Assembly (NCBI RefSeq): GCF_025698545.1
Contig: NC_068575.1
Span: 56,987,980 to 57,051,979 of the forward strand
Reading direction: 5' to 3'
Length of the DNA stretch: 64,000 nucleotides
Source: Gossypium raimondii
Taxonomy: Eukaryota; Streptophyta; Magnoliopsida; Malvales; Malvaceae
In this document: positions 1-10,943 of the stretch, in pieces
How positions within the stretch are numbered: the first letter of the stretch is position 1
Layout of the letters: each line of letters starts with the position of its first letter
The notes under the pieces: model-generated
Databases searched by the model: none
The model's input: the letters and a program-made list of their open reading frames with translations, nothing else
What the model was told of the DNA's origin: nothing
Position numbers and translations under genes: made by a program

Positions 1-520
1 GGTTAATTATTTTTTAATTTTTCAGTTAACGGTTAATTCGGTTCGAAACCGGTCGGTTAACCGAATTTTTTTGGTTTAACCGAAAAAATTAATAAATAAA
101 ATTATAATATATAAATAGGCCCACTATTCACCTAAACCCAATTCAAACCCAAGTATTCAACCCAACTCAATTACCCAACCCAACCCAATCAAATTACAAA
201 TAATTTAATAAGTAAAAATAAATTTCTAAAACTAAAACTAAAACTAAAGTCTGAAAGTCTAAAAATAATTTAATTATGTAGTGATTTAATTCGGGTAATT
301 TGGTTAATTCGGTTAACGGTTAATTCGGTTAATTTTTAACCAAAAATAAAAAATATATAATTTTCGGTTAATTCGGTTAACCGACCGAATTAACCGAAAA
401 AATTTCGGTTCGGTTACTTTTTTTGAAAAAATTTCGGTTCGGTTAACGGTTAAAAAATTTGAAAAGTCGATTAATTCGGTTAATATTATTTCGGGTCGGT
501 TAACCGAATGAACACCCCTA
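1..520. mobile_element. hAT-like transposon end rich in GGTTAATTCGGTTAACC subrepeats
   Basis: The stretch is built from short self-complementary motifs (GGTTAATTCGG, GGTTAACCGA and their complements) and ends with TGAACACCCCTA at about 509-520. Reversed, that end reads TAGGGGTGTTCA, a terminus common in plant non-autonomous hAT elements. The other end lies before the window, so the target duplication cannot be checked. No transposase frame is visible; the open frame at 313-525 on the minus strand is simply the repeat read through. The family is inferred from the end sequence. Confidence 0.5.
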
Positions 521-554
521 TCCACTGGGATGTTAAATGACTAAAACGCGTCCC

Positions 555-808
555 ACTAATTACTACACTTACATTAGTAGCGACACAAAAAACACGAGTG
601 GCAGGCTTATTAGGGGAAAAGTCCGCCTAATAAAGTTCCCTCCACAACAAATAACTTGCCAATTCATGAAGTAGAACTCCGCAATATCGGCGAAGTTCTA
701 CGAAATACTTCACCACAAAGTTACCAACTTTATCCCATCTGAGTCTTACGGCTTAAGCAGTCTTTACCAGCGTAGTCTCTCAAACAATACTAGTTTGCCA
801 AATGAGAG
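555..808. repeat. Cluster of short inverted repeats (hairpin-rich segment)
   Basis: Several close inverted repeats follow one another: ACTAAT 555-560 with ATTAGT 573-578; TTATTAGG 607-614 with CCTAATAA 626-633; TGAAGTA 667-673 with TACTTCA 706-712, enclosing an 11-of-12 stem 671-682/690-701; AAAGTT 717-722 with AACTTT 726-731; CTCTCA 777-782 with TGAGAG 803-808, enclosing CAAAC/GTTTG. No gene is visible. It resembles the hairpin arrays found in LTRs elsewhere in the window and may be a piece of such an element. Confidence 0.45.
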
Positions 809-840
809 TGTAACAAGTGCAATACGATAATATAATTAAT

Positions 841-2459
841 TTTTATGAAGCACACATTCAAAACAAAAAGCACAACCACCTTGTAAAATATAATAAAAAA
901 ACCAAAACAAAACAGGTAAAAATGGTAAAAGGCAAATTCACCGAACTTTTTTTATATTGGAGTTCCTTGCTTTAGTTAAAAACCGAGTGCCCAATGCGAT
1001 GAAATCTCTTCATTGGCAAAATTTAATGTCATTCAAATAGATGATTGAAGTGCGTTACACCATTTTCAAGAACAATCGTATTTCACTGGAGGCAACCGAG
1101 CATCCAAAAGAGCCTTTAATCTCTTTGGATTGAGTTATCCTTAAGATTCCTGAAAATCTAAGAAAATGGTCGAAAAGAAAAGCCAAGTTGTTAATTTGTA
1201 ATATGTAAAAGTGTTGTCAAATCTTTTTTTTAGGTAAATGATAAAATATGCAAAATATATATATTTAAAAAATTTTATGAGATAATATTTGCTACAATAT
1301 TAGTATATAAATTTCATGTATCATTATTAAATAATAACATGACATATTATCATTAAATTAAATAAAAGATATAGAGGACTTGTAAATAAATATTAATGAT
1401 TTTATTTAAGCATAATTAAACATTAAATGTAGTTATTATAATTAAATATTTATAATATTCGGATTTAGGATATTGAGTTTAAGAGTTTAGGGTTTATAAA
1501 TTTAGCATTTATTTATAATTAATTATTATTTAATTATGTTCTTATAAAGTTATTAGTATTTACTTATAAATACTCCACTATTTTTTGTTTTATTTATTGA
1601 TGAAATATCTTATCCACGGATAGTGCATCAAATATTCTCCTATATTTTATAGTATTTAAGCTTATAATATTATTTTGCTCCTATCTCAAATTCTATATTC
1701 ATTCTAGTAGTGAAAAAAAAGATTTCTTTTTACGAGAATAATGTTTTCTGTTCTCAAAATATAAATCACAATTATATGATTTTGTTATATATTCTTGTGT
1801 AAAATGACATAATACTCAAAACTACTTATAGTCTCTTCCCAATCAAAAATAGGAGTATAATGCGTTTCAACGTCTTAAAATACATGTTTTAGTTTCTTCC
1901 GATCTATAAATAGGAGTATAATATATTTCAACGTACTGAAATACATATTTTCTTATATTGACAACATTACTTATATTAATCGAGTTAGGACACAATAAAC
2001 TTCGAATGACATATTTTCACAAGCAATATTAACAATCCTGCAAATATTTACCCTTTCAAATTTGTAAATTACTGGGCATAGAATACAAAGCCAAGTAATT
2101 CACACTAATTTGGTATATTAGAATTTTACTACGTTTAACGACAACAACAAACAAATACAAACCGAAGCTTAAATATTATCGCAAGCTTATATATGCGACA
2201 TTAGCATAAATTGAAGGTTTAACTTAAGACTTTTAGAGCAATCATTAGCTCTTTCAAACCTGTAATTTTGTTTTGAAGGAAAATCTGTAAACTTAAGAGT
2301 GATTAATGGGGCATTAATTTGCCCAATTTCCATGGTAAGTCCCTAACCAGGTCATCACGAGGATGCAGTTTCCTCGAAAATCTATAAGTCCGTCGATGCG
2401 GTTCCCATGGAGAGCAGTGCCAAATCAGCCCGCACGCCTTCTATTGCCTTGGGACAAGA
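841..2459. other. AT-rich intergenic DNA with a two-copy repeat
   Basis: No gene is supported here. At about 1835-1958 a unit of roughly 55-60 bp occurs twice in tandem, sharing ATAGGAGTATAAT, TTTCAACGT and AAATACAT. The rest is AT-rich without a recognisable domain. It may be degraded transposon sequence. Confidence 0.4.
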
Positions 2460-2804
2460 CAACAGATGGGGTCCATCCCCCACCCAACACACATTCATTT
2501 GCCTCGTGATTTGAGGTTGGCATGCAGGCAAAAGAGCCACTCATGGGCCCGACTTGTGGGAAGAGCTGGGCTTGGGAGAGTAAGAGATTGCTGTGCACAT
2601 GATTTACCATCATATCTGATGGATTTTCAAAGATCGTGGTCCCTGCGTGTAGGGGGATTGCAGCTGCTTTTGCTGTCCCATTTATTCACATCGGTCAACC
2701 AGAGAGAAAGCCGCTTTTTAAGCCAACTTCATTACCCTCCCCAAGACAAGACCTTAACATGATTAATAAAGTTTAAAGATCTCAGTTACAAGTAACACAC
2801 TTAC
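2460..2804 (+). promoter_or_regulatory. GC-richer upstream segment found only at HD-Zip copy 1
   Basis: This segment is clearly richer in G and C than its surroundings and lies just upstream of the 2805-4873 block shared with copies 2 and 3. Neither of those copies has it; both are preceded by AT-rich or transposon-like DNA. It may be a distal part of the original promoter. The frames on both strands here do not resemble a protein family I know. Confidence 0.3.
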
Positions 2805-3023
2805 ACACACATCTTAAAGTTCAGCCACGGAGCGTACTTTTTCTAAAACCACAGTTAGAGTTTGAATCTATGGTCAAAAGTGCGTTGAGTTAATTCATGC
2901 AATTGCAAGCTCAGCCAAGGGAAAAAAGTTATATAATCATGATTGAGCCAATAGGGTCACTGACATAAGTTATGATTTGAATCTATACCCCATCTCTCTC
3001 CTTCTCTGGCTCTGTTTTATCTC

Positions 3024-3032
3024 TATATATAG
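3024..3032 (+). promoter_or_regulatory. TATA box of HD-Zip copy 1
   Basis: TATATATAG lies about 220 bp before the ATG at 3250, in a CT-rich leader. The same element occurs at 16264-16272 and 22547-22555 ahead of the other two copies, at matching positions. Confidence 0.6.
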
Positions 3033-3249
3033 ACCCATCCTTTCCCTGTTCCACTGCACCAAAAGCAAAAAGGCTGTTAAAGCTCAAGCAATTTTCTACC
3101 CTTTATTTCTTCCGTTTTGTTTTTTCTCAGAAACCAAACACAGAAGGGAGAAAACCCAGAAAGAAAGAGGAAACAACAGAGAACTTCGATTGGTTTTGCT
3201 CTGGAGAAAGTGAAAGTTTTTGCTGGTTTTGAAAGACAAAAAAGGAGAG

Positions 3250-4555
3250 ATGGGTGATAAAGATGACGGTTTGGGGTTAAGTTTGAGCTTGGGATGTGCT
3301 CAGAATCAGCCCTCGTTGAAGCTAAATCTCATGCCTTTAGCTTCACCTTGCATGCAAAACCTTCAGCAGAGGAACATTTGGAATGAACTGTTTCAGTCTT
3401 CTGGTATGTTTTTCTCCCCTTTTCTTTCACCAGTTTACGGGGTTGTTATGTTTTTCTCCCCTTTTCTTTCACCAGTTTACGGGGTTGTTATGTTTCATTC
3501 CTGTTTCTGTTCCTTAATATGTTGAGATCTGATGTTTTATCGTCTCTTTCCATCTTTGGATTGCATTGCATATCTCTTGCATTCATCACTGTGATTTGAC
3601 CAACACAACGAAATCAGTTTTTGTGATTGACCGTATGCATGCAGATGGACAGTTGGAAACAAGATCAGTTGCTGGTGGAATTGATGTGAACCAGGCACCG
3701 GCCTTGGCTGAATGCGAGGAAGAAGATGTGGTCTCCTCGCCTAACAGCACCGTTTCAAGCATAGGTGGAAAGAGAAACGAGAGAGACCCTGTGTGCGATG
3801 AAACCGAGGCTGAGAGACCGTCTTGCTCTCGTTCCAGTGACGATGAAGATGGCGGGGGTGCTGGTGACGATGCCTCGAGGAAGAAGCTTAGGCTTTCAAA
3901 GGAACAGTCGTTGGTGCTTGAAGAAACCTTCAAGGAACATAGCACCCTTAATCCGGTTAGTTAACGATTAGTCTTTAACAATTTGATATTTAACAATTTG
4001 ATATTTGAAGTGAAATGTTGGAGTTGTGTTTTATGATACAGAAACAAAAGTTGGCACTGGCAATGCAATTGAATCTGAGGCCTAGGCAAGTGGAGGTTTG
4101 GTTCCAGAACAGAAGAGCAAGGTGAGTTTGTTATGTTTTGTTTCTTCAATTAATTGTTGAGGGTATTCTGAAGGGAAATGAAAACTCAGCATTGTTTTTC
4201 TTCATTGGTGCAAACTTTCAGGACAAAATCGAAGCAGACGGAAGTTGACTGTGAGTATCTAAAAAGATGTTGCGACAATCTAACAGAGGAAAACAGAAGG
4301 CTTCAGAAGGAAGTGCAGGAGCTTAGAGCATTAAAACTCTCCCCACAGCTCTACACCCACATCAACCCTCCCACAACCCTCACCATGTGCCCTTCTTGCG
4401 AACGTGTGGCTGTTGCTTCTTCTTCGTCTTCATCCTTGGCTGCTTCCTCTGCCCCTAACTCAAAGCATCAAAGGCCGGTACCCGCTAGTTCTTGGGCTGC
4501 ATTGCCATTGCCTGTTACTCATCGACCCTTCAATGCTCCTGCTTCTAGACCATAA
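3250..4555 (+). CDS. HAT3: HD-Zip class II transcription factor, HAT3-like, copy 1
   Basis: Exons are 3250-3403, 3645-3955, 4042-4121 and 4222-4555; all junctions fit GT-AG and the frame closes at 292 residues. The N-terminus has the EAR-type repressor motif GLGLSLSLG (about residues 7-15). The homeodomain spans about 129-185, with WFQNRRAR in the recognition helix. A leucine zipper follows (Leu 195, 202, 209, 216), then the CPSCE redox motif at 238-242. This order defines class II; the N-terminal region and the SSPNSTVSS stretch fit HAT3/ATHB4. In Arabidopsis these nuclear repressors act in shade response and leaf polarity. The start follows a purine-rich leader; an in-frame TTG at 3220 was not used. 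Two oddities: the usual TKLK after the homeodomain is TKSK here, and intron 1 carries a 42-bp tandem duplication. Confidence 0.92.
3406..3489 (+). repeat. 42-bp perfect tandem duplication in intron 1 of HD-Zip copy 1
   Basis: Units 3406-3447 and 3448-3489 are identical and begin two bases after the splice donor. Copies 2 and 3 have a single unit, so the duplication arose after the gene copies separated. The unit contains a pyrimidine-rich tract ending in CAG, which resembles an acceptor. Confidence 0.9.
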
Positions 4556-5129
4556 TTCCAATGGTTTTGGGAGCATATAACAATCAAAATATCAATTATC
4601 GTGGTTAGGACGGAGTTAACTCTGATCAGATTCCTGTTGTTTTCCAGAGCTCTGTTAAAACGTTTCCCAACAAAGGATAGCATAGGATGAAGGAAAAATC
4701 TACTAAATTGAAATCATAATATGATTTGTTCATGTCATCTTATCTCTTGGATAGTTTCAAGAAAAAAGATGCCATCAACACAAAATCTCTTGAATAGTCT
4801 CTAGGAAAAAGAAGCATTACAATGATGAAAGCAATAACTAGCCATCTGTCAGCTTCTCATGGATCACATATGGGAGGCTTTTTTACGCCACTAATTCAAA
4901 ACTAAATAAATATTTATAAGAATGGTCCAATTTGAAAAATTATGACGTAAAGGAACTAAAAATATATAATGTCGACACCTTGAAGGCTGGCACCCAAGAC
5001 AGTGTTATTATTTCTGTTGGTTGGGTTGGGGGTTAAAAAATATATACTTTAGTCTTGGCACCGTAATGTTTGGCATATATTTTTTTTATTGGTTGTCTGT
5101 ATTTGTGTGATCGTCGTTGCCAAAATAAA
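4556..5129. other. 3' flank of HD-Zip copy 1 and junction to transposon DNA
   Basis: 4556-4873 is the 3' flank shared with copies 2 and 3. After 4873 the sequence is unrelated to them, AT-rich, and contains no gene I can support before the Copia relic begins. Confidence 0.6.
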
Positions 5130-6035
5130 TTGATAATTTTTATTTTTGGTGATTTTTGGTGTTGGCACTCATGTTAGGTAAAAAAAATGTCTTGTGGTTT
5201 ACATGGTCGTGATAAAGTGGATAGTGAAATAGGACTGCAAAAGTAATAACAGTACGGATAATGATTTGATTTGCTATTGGATAGAATGTGTCTTGAAAAT
5301 CAATACCTTCCTGTTGATTGTAATCCTGGGTGATAAGTCGAGCTTTGAACATTTCAACTGAGGCATTAGAGTGATATTTCACCTTATGCATACATTTACA
5401 ACCAGTGAGACTTTTTTTGGGAGGTAAAGAGACCACTTTTCAAGTGCCATTGGATTCCAAAGCTTGTATTTCTTGTTGCATAGCCTTTATCCAACACTTA
5501 TGTATTACAGTCTCAGAATAAGATTGTGGTTCAACAAGGTGTGATATGGTGGCAGCGAAGTGTTGTGTATGGAAAGGTAAATGAGCATAAGAAAGAGTAA
5601 AGAGGATACGAACCTTGTATCGCAAGTGAAGAGGACGGATGTGAACATACAAAGCCTTAAAGCTAAGATGGTTGTGTAGTGGTTCTTGTGGATCTTCGAA
5701 GAGGAGGAAATGGGTGTAAGGGTGGAAATGATGAAGGATCCAAAGTAAAAGAGGAAGAAGAAAGATCGAAAAAGGTAATGGGAGAACGTATGGGGGTTGG
5801 AAAGGAAATGTGAGTCTTCTGTGGGACCAAAACTAGTGATGGGAAACATTGGAGTAGCAGGAAATGAAAGTTTGAAAGGTAAAATAGTCTCATGAAATGT
5901 GACATTTCGATTAACAAAAAGTTTATTCGAAAGAAGATTGAAGAGAATGTACCTTTTTTGAACTAGAGAATAACCAAGAAAAACGGAAGGAATGACTTTA
6001 AGGGAAAGCTTATCGTGATAATGAGGTACGGTGGT

Positions 6036-9000
6036 TGTAACAGCCCGTTTTCAATGAAATCAGAACAGTAGTTTCGAGACCACAAATACAAGTCTGAAAA
6101 GAAAATTATTTTAATATTATTTTATGGTCTGCGTTATGTTAGAAATGTCATATGAAAATTTTGTTAAGAAAATTTTACCGATTACATGTTTAATTGATAA
6201 AAGGACCAAATTGCATAAAATGCAAAAGTTGAGTTCTAGTAGCTATATGTAGCAAATAGCTATGGAAATCAAAGTTTGAGGTCCTTATATGGCAAATAGA
6301 CCATTAAGAGAAGTTAGTAAATAAGGATGATGATTCATCCATGGAAATTTAATTAAAGAAAAGGATGAAATTGGAAATAAGAGATATTAAAAGATGATAA
6401 TTGATTAAATGATGAAAATATCATCTTTTTCATCATCTTTCCCAATTTTTTTTTATGAAAACTTTAGCTAAGAGAAAAGAGTTCAAGCAAGCTTACTTGG
6501 CTTAATTGGGTAAGTATTCAAGTCCCGTTTTTATTAATTTTTATATTTTCGAGATCGTAATTACCTAATATAGCTATCTTGAGGATTTAATTGCAAAGTT
6601 ATTGAGGTATTAAAGTTTTGCCATGGATGAATATAGATGAATTATGAAGTTTTATGGTAGAAAATGAAAAGTTGTTGATAGATAAACAACTTTTGTTAAA
6701 GGAATTTTGATGAAAATGTGATTTAGGGATTAAATTGTAAAAGTGTAAAATTCGTCTAGGCTTGGAATAAGGATTAAATTGCATGAATTTCATTTTCCGA
6801 GCCTAGGGATGAAATTGAAATTAATTAAAAGTATAGGGGCAAAATGGTACTTTTGCCTAAGATGTAAGTTGGATTGAATTGAATATGAGATGTGTTAAAC
6901 TGATTTTAAATTCATTTATATAGATCCAAAAAGATCAAATAAAGAGTTAGATTGAGGAAAAGAAAAAGTATCGGATTAGTAGATCTTCGTATACGAGCAA
7001 GTGGCGAGGTAAGTTCGTATGTTTCATAAGCATTAAATTATACATGTTTCAATTCTTAATTGAGATAATTATGGTGAATGATTAATTATTAAATTTAATT
7101 GTGATTACAATTATTTGGAAATGTTTAACGGAGATTCGACAAAGTAAAAGTCCCGGTTGAACCTTAGGAATAGATAGGATACAAAAGTCATGGCATTAGG
7201 GTTATCGAGATTACGTGTAAGACCATATCTGGGATTTGGCATCAATATGAGAATTCGTGTAAGACCATGTCTGGGTATTGGAATCGATATGCGATTTCGT
7301 GTAAGACCATGGCTAGCATATTGACATCGATATGAGATTACATGTAAGACGATATCTGGGATATGAAATTGTTACGGTACTATGTGTACGAGATCCCCGA
7401 GTATCATTTAGTATTCCAAATGGTTCAACGAGAAAAGTGGATGAAACATGGTTATAAGTGATGGTACAACGAAAGCAAGGTATTCGTGACAGAAATTAAC
7501 AAGTAAGTGAAAGTTGAGAATAAAAGTACGATCGAGTTAAGCAAGACAGGTACGTACAGAACCTATGTGAGAATCAAATGAAAGTGAATTGGTGAGTTGA
7601 TGAGAATCGAATGAAAGTGAATTGGTGAGTTGATACTGTATCATGTATATAAAATGAGAAAGGTATGTGTTTAAATATGTTCTATACAAAAATGTGCTCA
7701 TTTGGCTATATGGAAGTATGAATTGAATACTGTATGAGAATTAAATTGATTAAACTTGTGAAAGCTAAGGTTAGCTATGTAAATGATTATATGATTGAGA
7801 ATAAGATGAAATATGATATGTGTTATGAGGACGTATAGAACTAGAAACGAAATTTTATGAAATGTATGAAAGAAATCATGAAAGTGTAAAATTTGCAATA
7901 AAATAGTTCTAGACAGCAGCAATTGTATAAATTTGAAAAATCACTAAAATTGTAGAAATCCCATTAGAGGTTGAATAAGACATTAAATTAAAACTTATTG
8001 AGTCTAGTTTCACATAGAAGAAACGGTGTAAGCAAAAGAATCTTGTATTATGAGATATTTGAAGTTTTGTGAGATAATGGTAGAATGATTTTGGAATCCC
8101 CTATTCTGACTTTCGAAAATCATTAAAAATTGTATAAAAATAATTATGAGTTATAATTTATATGATTAAAATTCTAAATGAGTCTATTTTCAAAAGAAAC
8201 AAATAGGAATATCATCTGAATCCCGTACTAAGAGATAATTTTTAGAGAAGAAGGGTCGGAACTGTTAGACAGCAGAATAGGGACGACTTTGAAGAATTAA
8301 TTGTACTTATTGGCTAAACAAAAAATTCTAAATATTTTATGGTAAGAAGACATGTGAGTCTAGTTTTCGGAAAATAAAGCGGATCTTAATTTGGAGTTCC
8401 GTAGCGCAAGATATAAATAATTTAGTGACTATGAATCGAGTAGACAGCTTGATGTGAACATGAGTAAATAGTGGAAATATGTACAATTTTGATTGTATTA
8501 TCTTGAGAAATGTTGTGAGGATTGGTAAAAACAGGGTAACAGATTACTTATTATTTACATATCAACTTACTAAGTTTTATAGCTTAGTTTCTGTTATTTT
8601 TCAATGTTAATAGTGTTTCGTAGGCTCGCTCGGGTTGGAAATCGTCAGAGATCCCACCACACTATCCAACTATGGTTTCGGTATTTAAAAGGTTTGTAAT
8701 TTTGGTTTTGTGGCATGTATAGGCTAGTTGGTTTGTTAAGTGTAAAAGTAATTTTAGCTATTGGTGCCTATATGTTTGAAATATATTGAGCCATGAGATT
8801 TGGCTTGTTTATAATGTGAGGTTTGATGTGTAGATGGCCTTATAATTGGAATGTGCTTGTGTAGGGTTGACCCTTATGGTTGGCGAATTGGCCTTGGAAA
8901 TGGCCTATTATCGCCCACGCGGCTGTTCACACGGGTGTGAGACGTCTGTTACTTAGAAAATTCTTAAAGTTTCAGAAATTTGTATGTGAAACTAGTTTAG

Positions 9001-9185
9001 TCCCGAACCTTCTTAAAAGCATGTTTTAGATCTCGTAAACCTATTTAAGGGACAATGTGATTATGAATAAATGTGATATGATAATACATGATCAATGTAT
9101 ATGAAATGTTTGTATAATGATGTGAATTGTTTGGTAATGCCTCTTAACCCTAGTCCGGCGACGGATACGGGTTAGGGGTGTTACA
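6036..9185 (+). mobile_element. Solo LTR of a Ty3/gypsy-type element inserted into the Copia relic
   Basis: The element starts TGTAACAGCCCG and ends GGGTTAGGGGTGTTACA, giving TG..CA boundaries over 3150 bp with no protein-coding interior. Flanks GTGGT (6031-6035) and GTAGC (9186-9190) match at 3 of 5 bases, so the target duplication is only weakly supported. It interrupts the integrase region of the Copia relic. It shares structure with 10944-13155 and with the LTRs at the right end: similar ends and an internal tandem array (7219-7360). No internal region remains. Confidence 0.75.
7219..7370 (+). repeat. Four tandem units of about 42 bp inside the solo LTR
   Basis: Units begin with AAGAC at 7219, 7261, 7303 and 7346, a period of 42, 42 and 43 bp. 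Each has the core GTAAGAC(C/G)AT followed by a CT motif. In the second unit AGAC and GTCT form a perfect short stem with loop CAT; the other units are imperfect. See the findings on hairpin arrays. Confidence 0.8.
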
Positions 9186-10570
9186 GTAGCATAACATAAG
9201 TAACCGAAAACTTTAAGATAATGGAGAGATGGAGGAGTTTTGTGAAGTTTTTCATAAGGAGATTTCCAAGACAAAACAGAAGTAGGTAATCGATTGATAA
9301 TTTCGCAAGCTGTTAGCACATATTCTCCCGAAAATTTAGAAGGCAAATGAGAGTGAAATTTCAAGGCTCTGGCAAGTTTAAGGAGATGGCGTTATTTGCG
9401 TTCAGCAACCCCATTTTATTGTGGAGTGTCGATGCAAGAGCTTTGATGGATAATTCCAAGTGAGGTGAAAAAAGGTGTGCATGTAGAGTTCAAACATTCA
9501 GAAGCATTATCACTCCGAATGACCTGTATATCAGTTGAAATTTGTGTTTTTACAAAGGCAACAGTTTATTTAAGAGTGACAGAAGCATCACTCTTGGTTC
9601 GTAAAAGGTATACCCAAGTCATTTGAGTCAAATAATCAACTATAGTGAGGAGAAAACGATGACTACTCTGAGTTGAGATTCTATAAGGGCCTTATAGATC
9701 AATATGAATTAAAGCAAATGCACTAGTAGTTTAAGTGTGACTACGAGGAAACGACAATTTAGTTTGTTTAGCTAATGGGCAAAAAGAACATGAAGATATC
9801 TCATTAAGATCATGTAAAACAGATTTTAATTGAACTATTTTTTCATTGTGGAAGCAGATGTGTGACCATGGCGAGCATGCCATATATGTGGATCATTATG
9901 TAAAGCCATAAAAGAAGAAATAGTGGACAAAGAAATATTGACAATTTTGTGAGGATAAACAAGACTCAAAGAGAGCTGATGTGGGTGATAGTAGTAGAGA
10001 CCAATATGTTCTTTACCAATCCTCAGCATCCGTCCACTACAAAGGTCCTATAAAACGCAAAAGGAATGGTAGAAAGACACAAAACAATTGAGGTCTTTAG
10101 TAAGTTGAGAAATAGAAAGCAAATTATAATTAAAATCATGTATGTATAAAACATTAGTTAGCTTATAAGTGGAGGAAAGGATATGATGACCAATATGAGT
10201 AACAGAGGCTAATTTCCCACTAGGCAATTGAACACAAGAGTTGTTTGGAGTAAGAGAAACAGAAGAATTCAAGCATTGAAAATCAAATGTCATATTGTTG
10301 GTGGCTCCTGTGTTAAGGATCCAGCCAGACGATGTAGAGGAAGAGAGCGTACCAGCCATGTGAGCAGTAGCAAAAATAGATGAATCCTTCGGAAAAATAG
10401 TCATAAGTTCCAGGTATTGTTCCGATGTTAAAATAGGAGCAGATGAAGCCTAAACAGATGATGAAATCACAGGTCCAGCTGAATCAATCGAGAATGTGAC
10501 ATTAGTAGCAATTGATTTCTTGCGAGTGAACTTAAAATCAGGAGGGAAACCAATTAGGATGGAATCACGT

Positions 10571-10943
10571 TTGTTGGCACTCATGTTTGAAAGAAATTAT
10601 ATTTTTTCTAGTGCCAGCTATTTCGTTGTTGGCAGAAATAGAGTATATATTGGATTTTTTTGTATTTTGGTTGAGTTTTTTTTTTTTGCTTTAACAGTTT
10701 AAGAGAAAAAAAAATAAAAATATCAATGTTTTGTTGATGAGGAAATAAATTTTGTTGATGAAAAATAACTAGATGTTAGTGTATGTACATTTTGATGGGC
10801 TAATGATAAGTACAACTGAAGAAAGTATAAATAGGAATAAGATCCAATAAGCGTGCAATGCTAGCGGAAATGAAACGGAAGATCAGTATAAAGATAACTA
10901 CTCGTTTTGGGAAGCAGATGCCAAGATTGTTCTACAAATTTCT
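10571..10943. other. Short intergenic stretch between two fossils
   Basis: No gene is supported. The stretch has a T-rich tract near 10675-10690 and a partly repeated TTTTGTTGATGA motif near 10729-10760. It lies between the upstream end of the Copia relic and the next solo LTR. Confidence 0.35.

Larger units (their letters stand above)
2805..4873 (+). repeat. Duplicated block, copy 1 (HD-Zip only)
   Basis: The block is nearly identical to 16021-18070 and, from its promoter on, to about 22389-24185. Shared sequence starts near the motif CACACATCTT and includes the promoter, all exons and introns and the 3' flank. It ends near 4873, where copy 2 goes on towards the DUF4408/DUF761 gene and copy 1 does not. 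The partner gene is absent here; a Copia relic begins within about 300 bp. Confidence 0.85.
5130..10570 (-). mobile_element. Ty1/Copia retrotransposon relic, split by a later LTR
   Basis: A broken fossil on the minus strand. Reading from high to low coordinates one sees a protease-like region (about 10110-10330), GAG-pre-integrase with the His motif region (9835-10029), integrase core (about 9190-9790), then, beyond the inserted LTR at 6036-9185, the integrase tail and linker (5440-6030) and the first part of reverse transcriptase (5140-5436, with a KARL-like stretch and QQEGIDF). The order matches Copia rather than gypsy. Neither LTR is recognisable at the ends. It is decayed by many changes, so it looks old and is older than the LTR inserted into it. 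Confidence 0.85.

Noticed and set aside
1-520. GGTTAATTCGG repeats considered as telomeric or centromeric satellite
   Set aside because: The units are irregular, occur on both strands, and end in a transposon-type terminus.
2805-2900. SINE head upstream of HD-Zip copies 1 and 2 (GAGTTCGAATC resembling a B box)
   Set aside because: Only one box-like motif is present, with no A box at the right distance and no tail.
3586-3945. Minus-strand open frame opposite HD-Zip exon 2 (also at 16774-17133 and 23011-23415)
   Set aside because: It mirrors the coding strand of a conserved exon in all three copies and shows no domain of its own.
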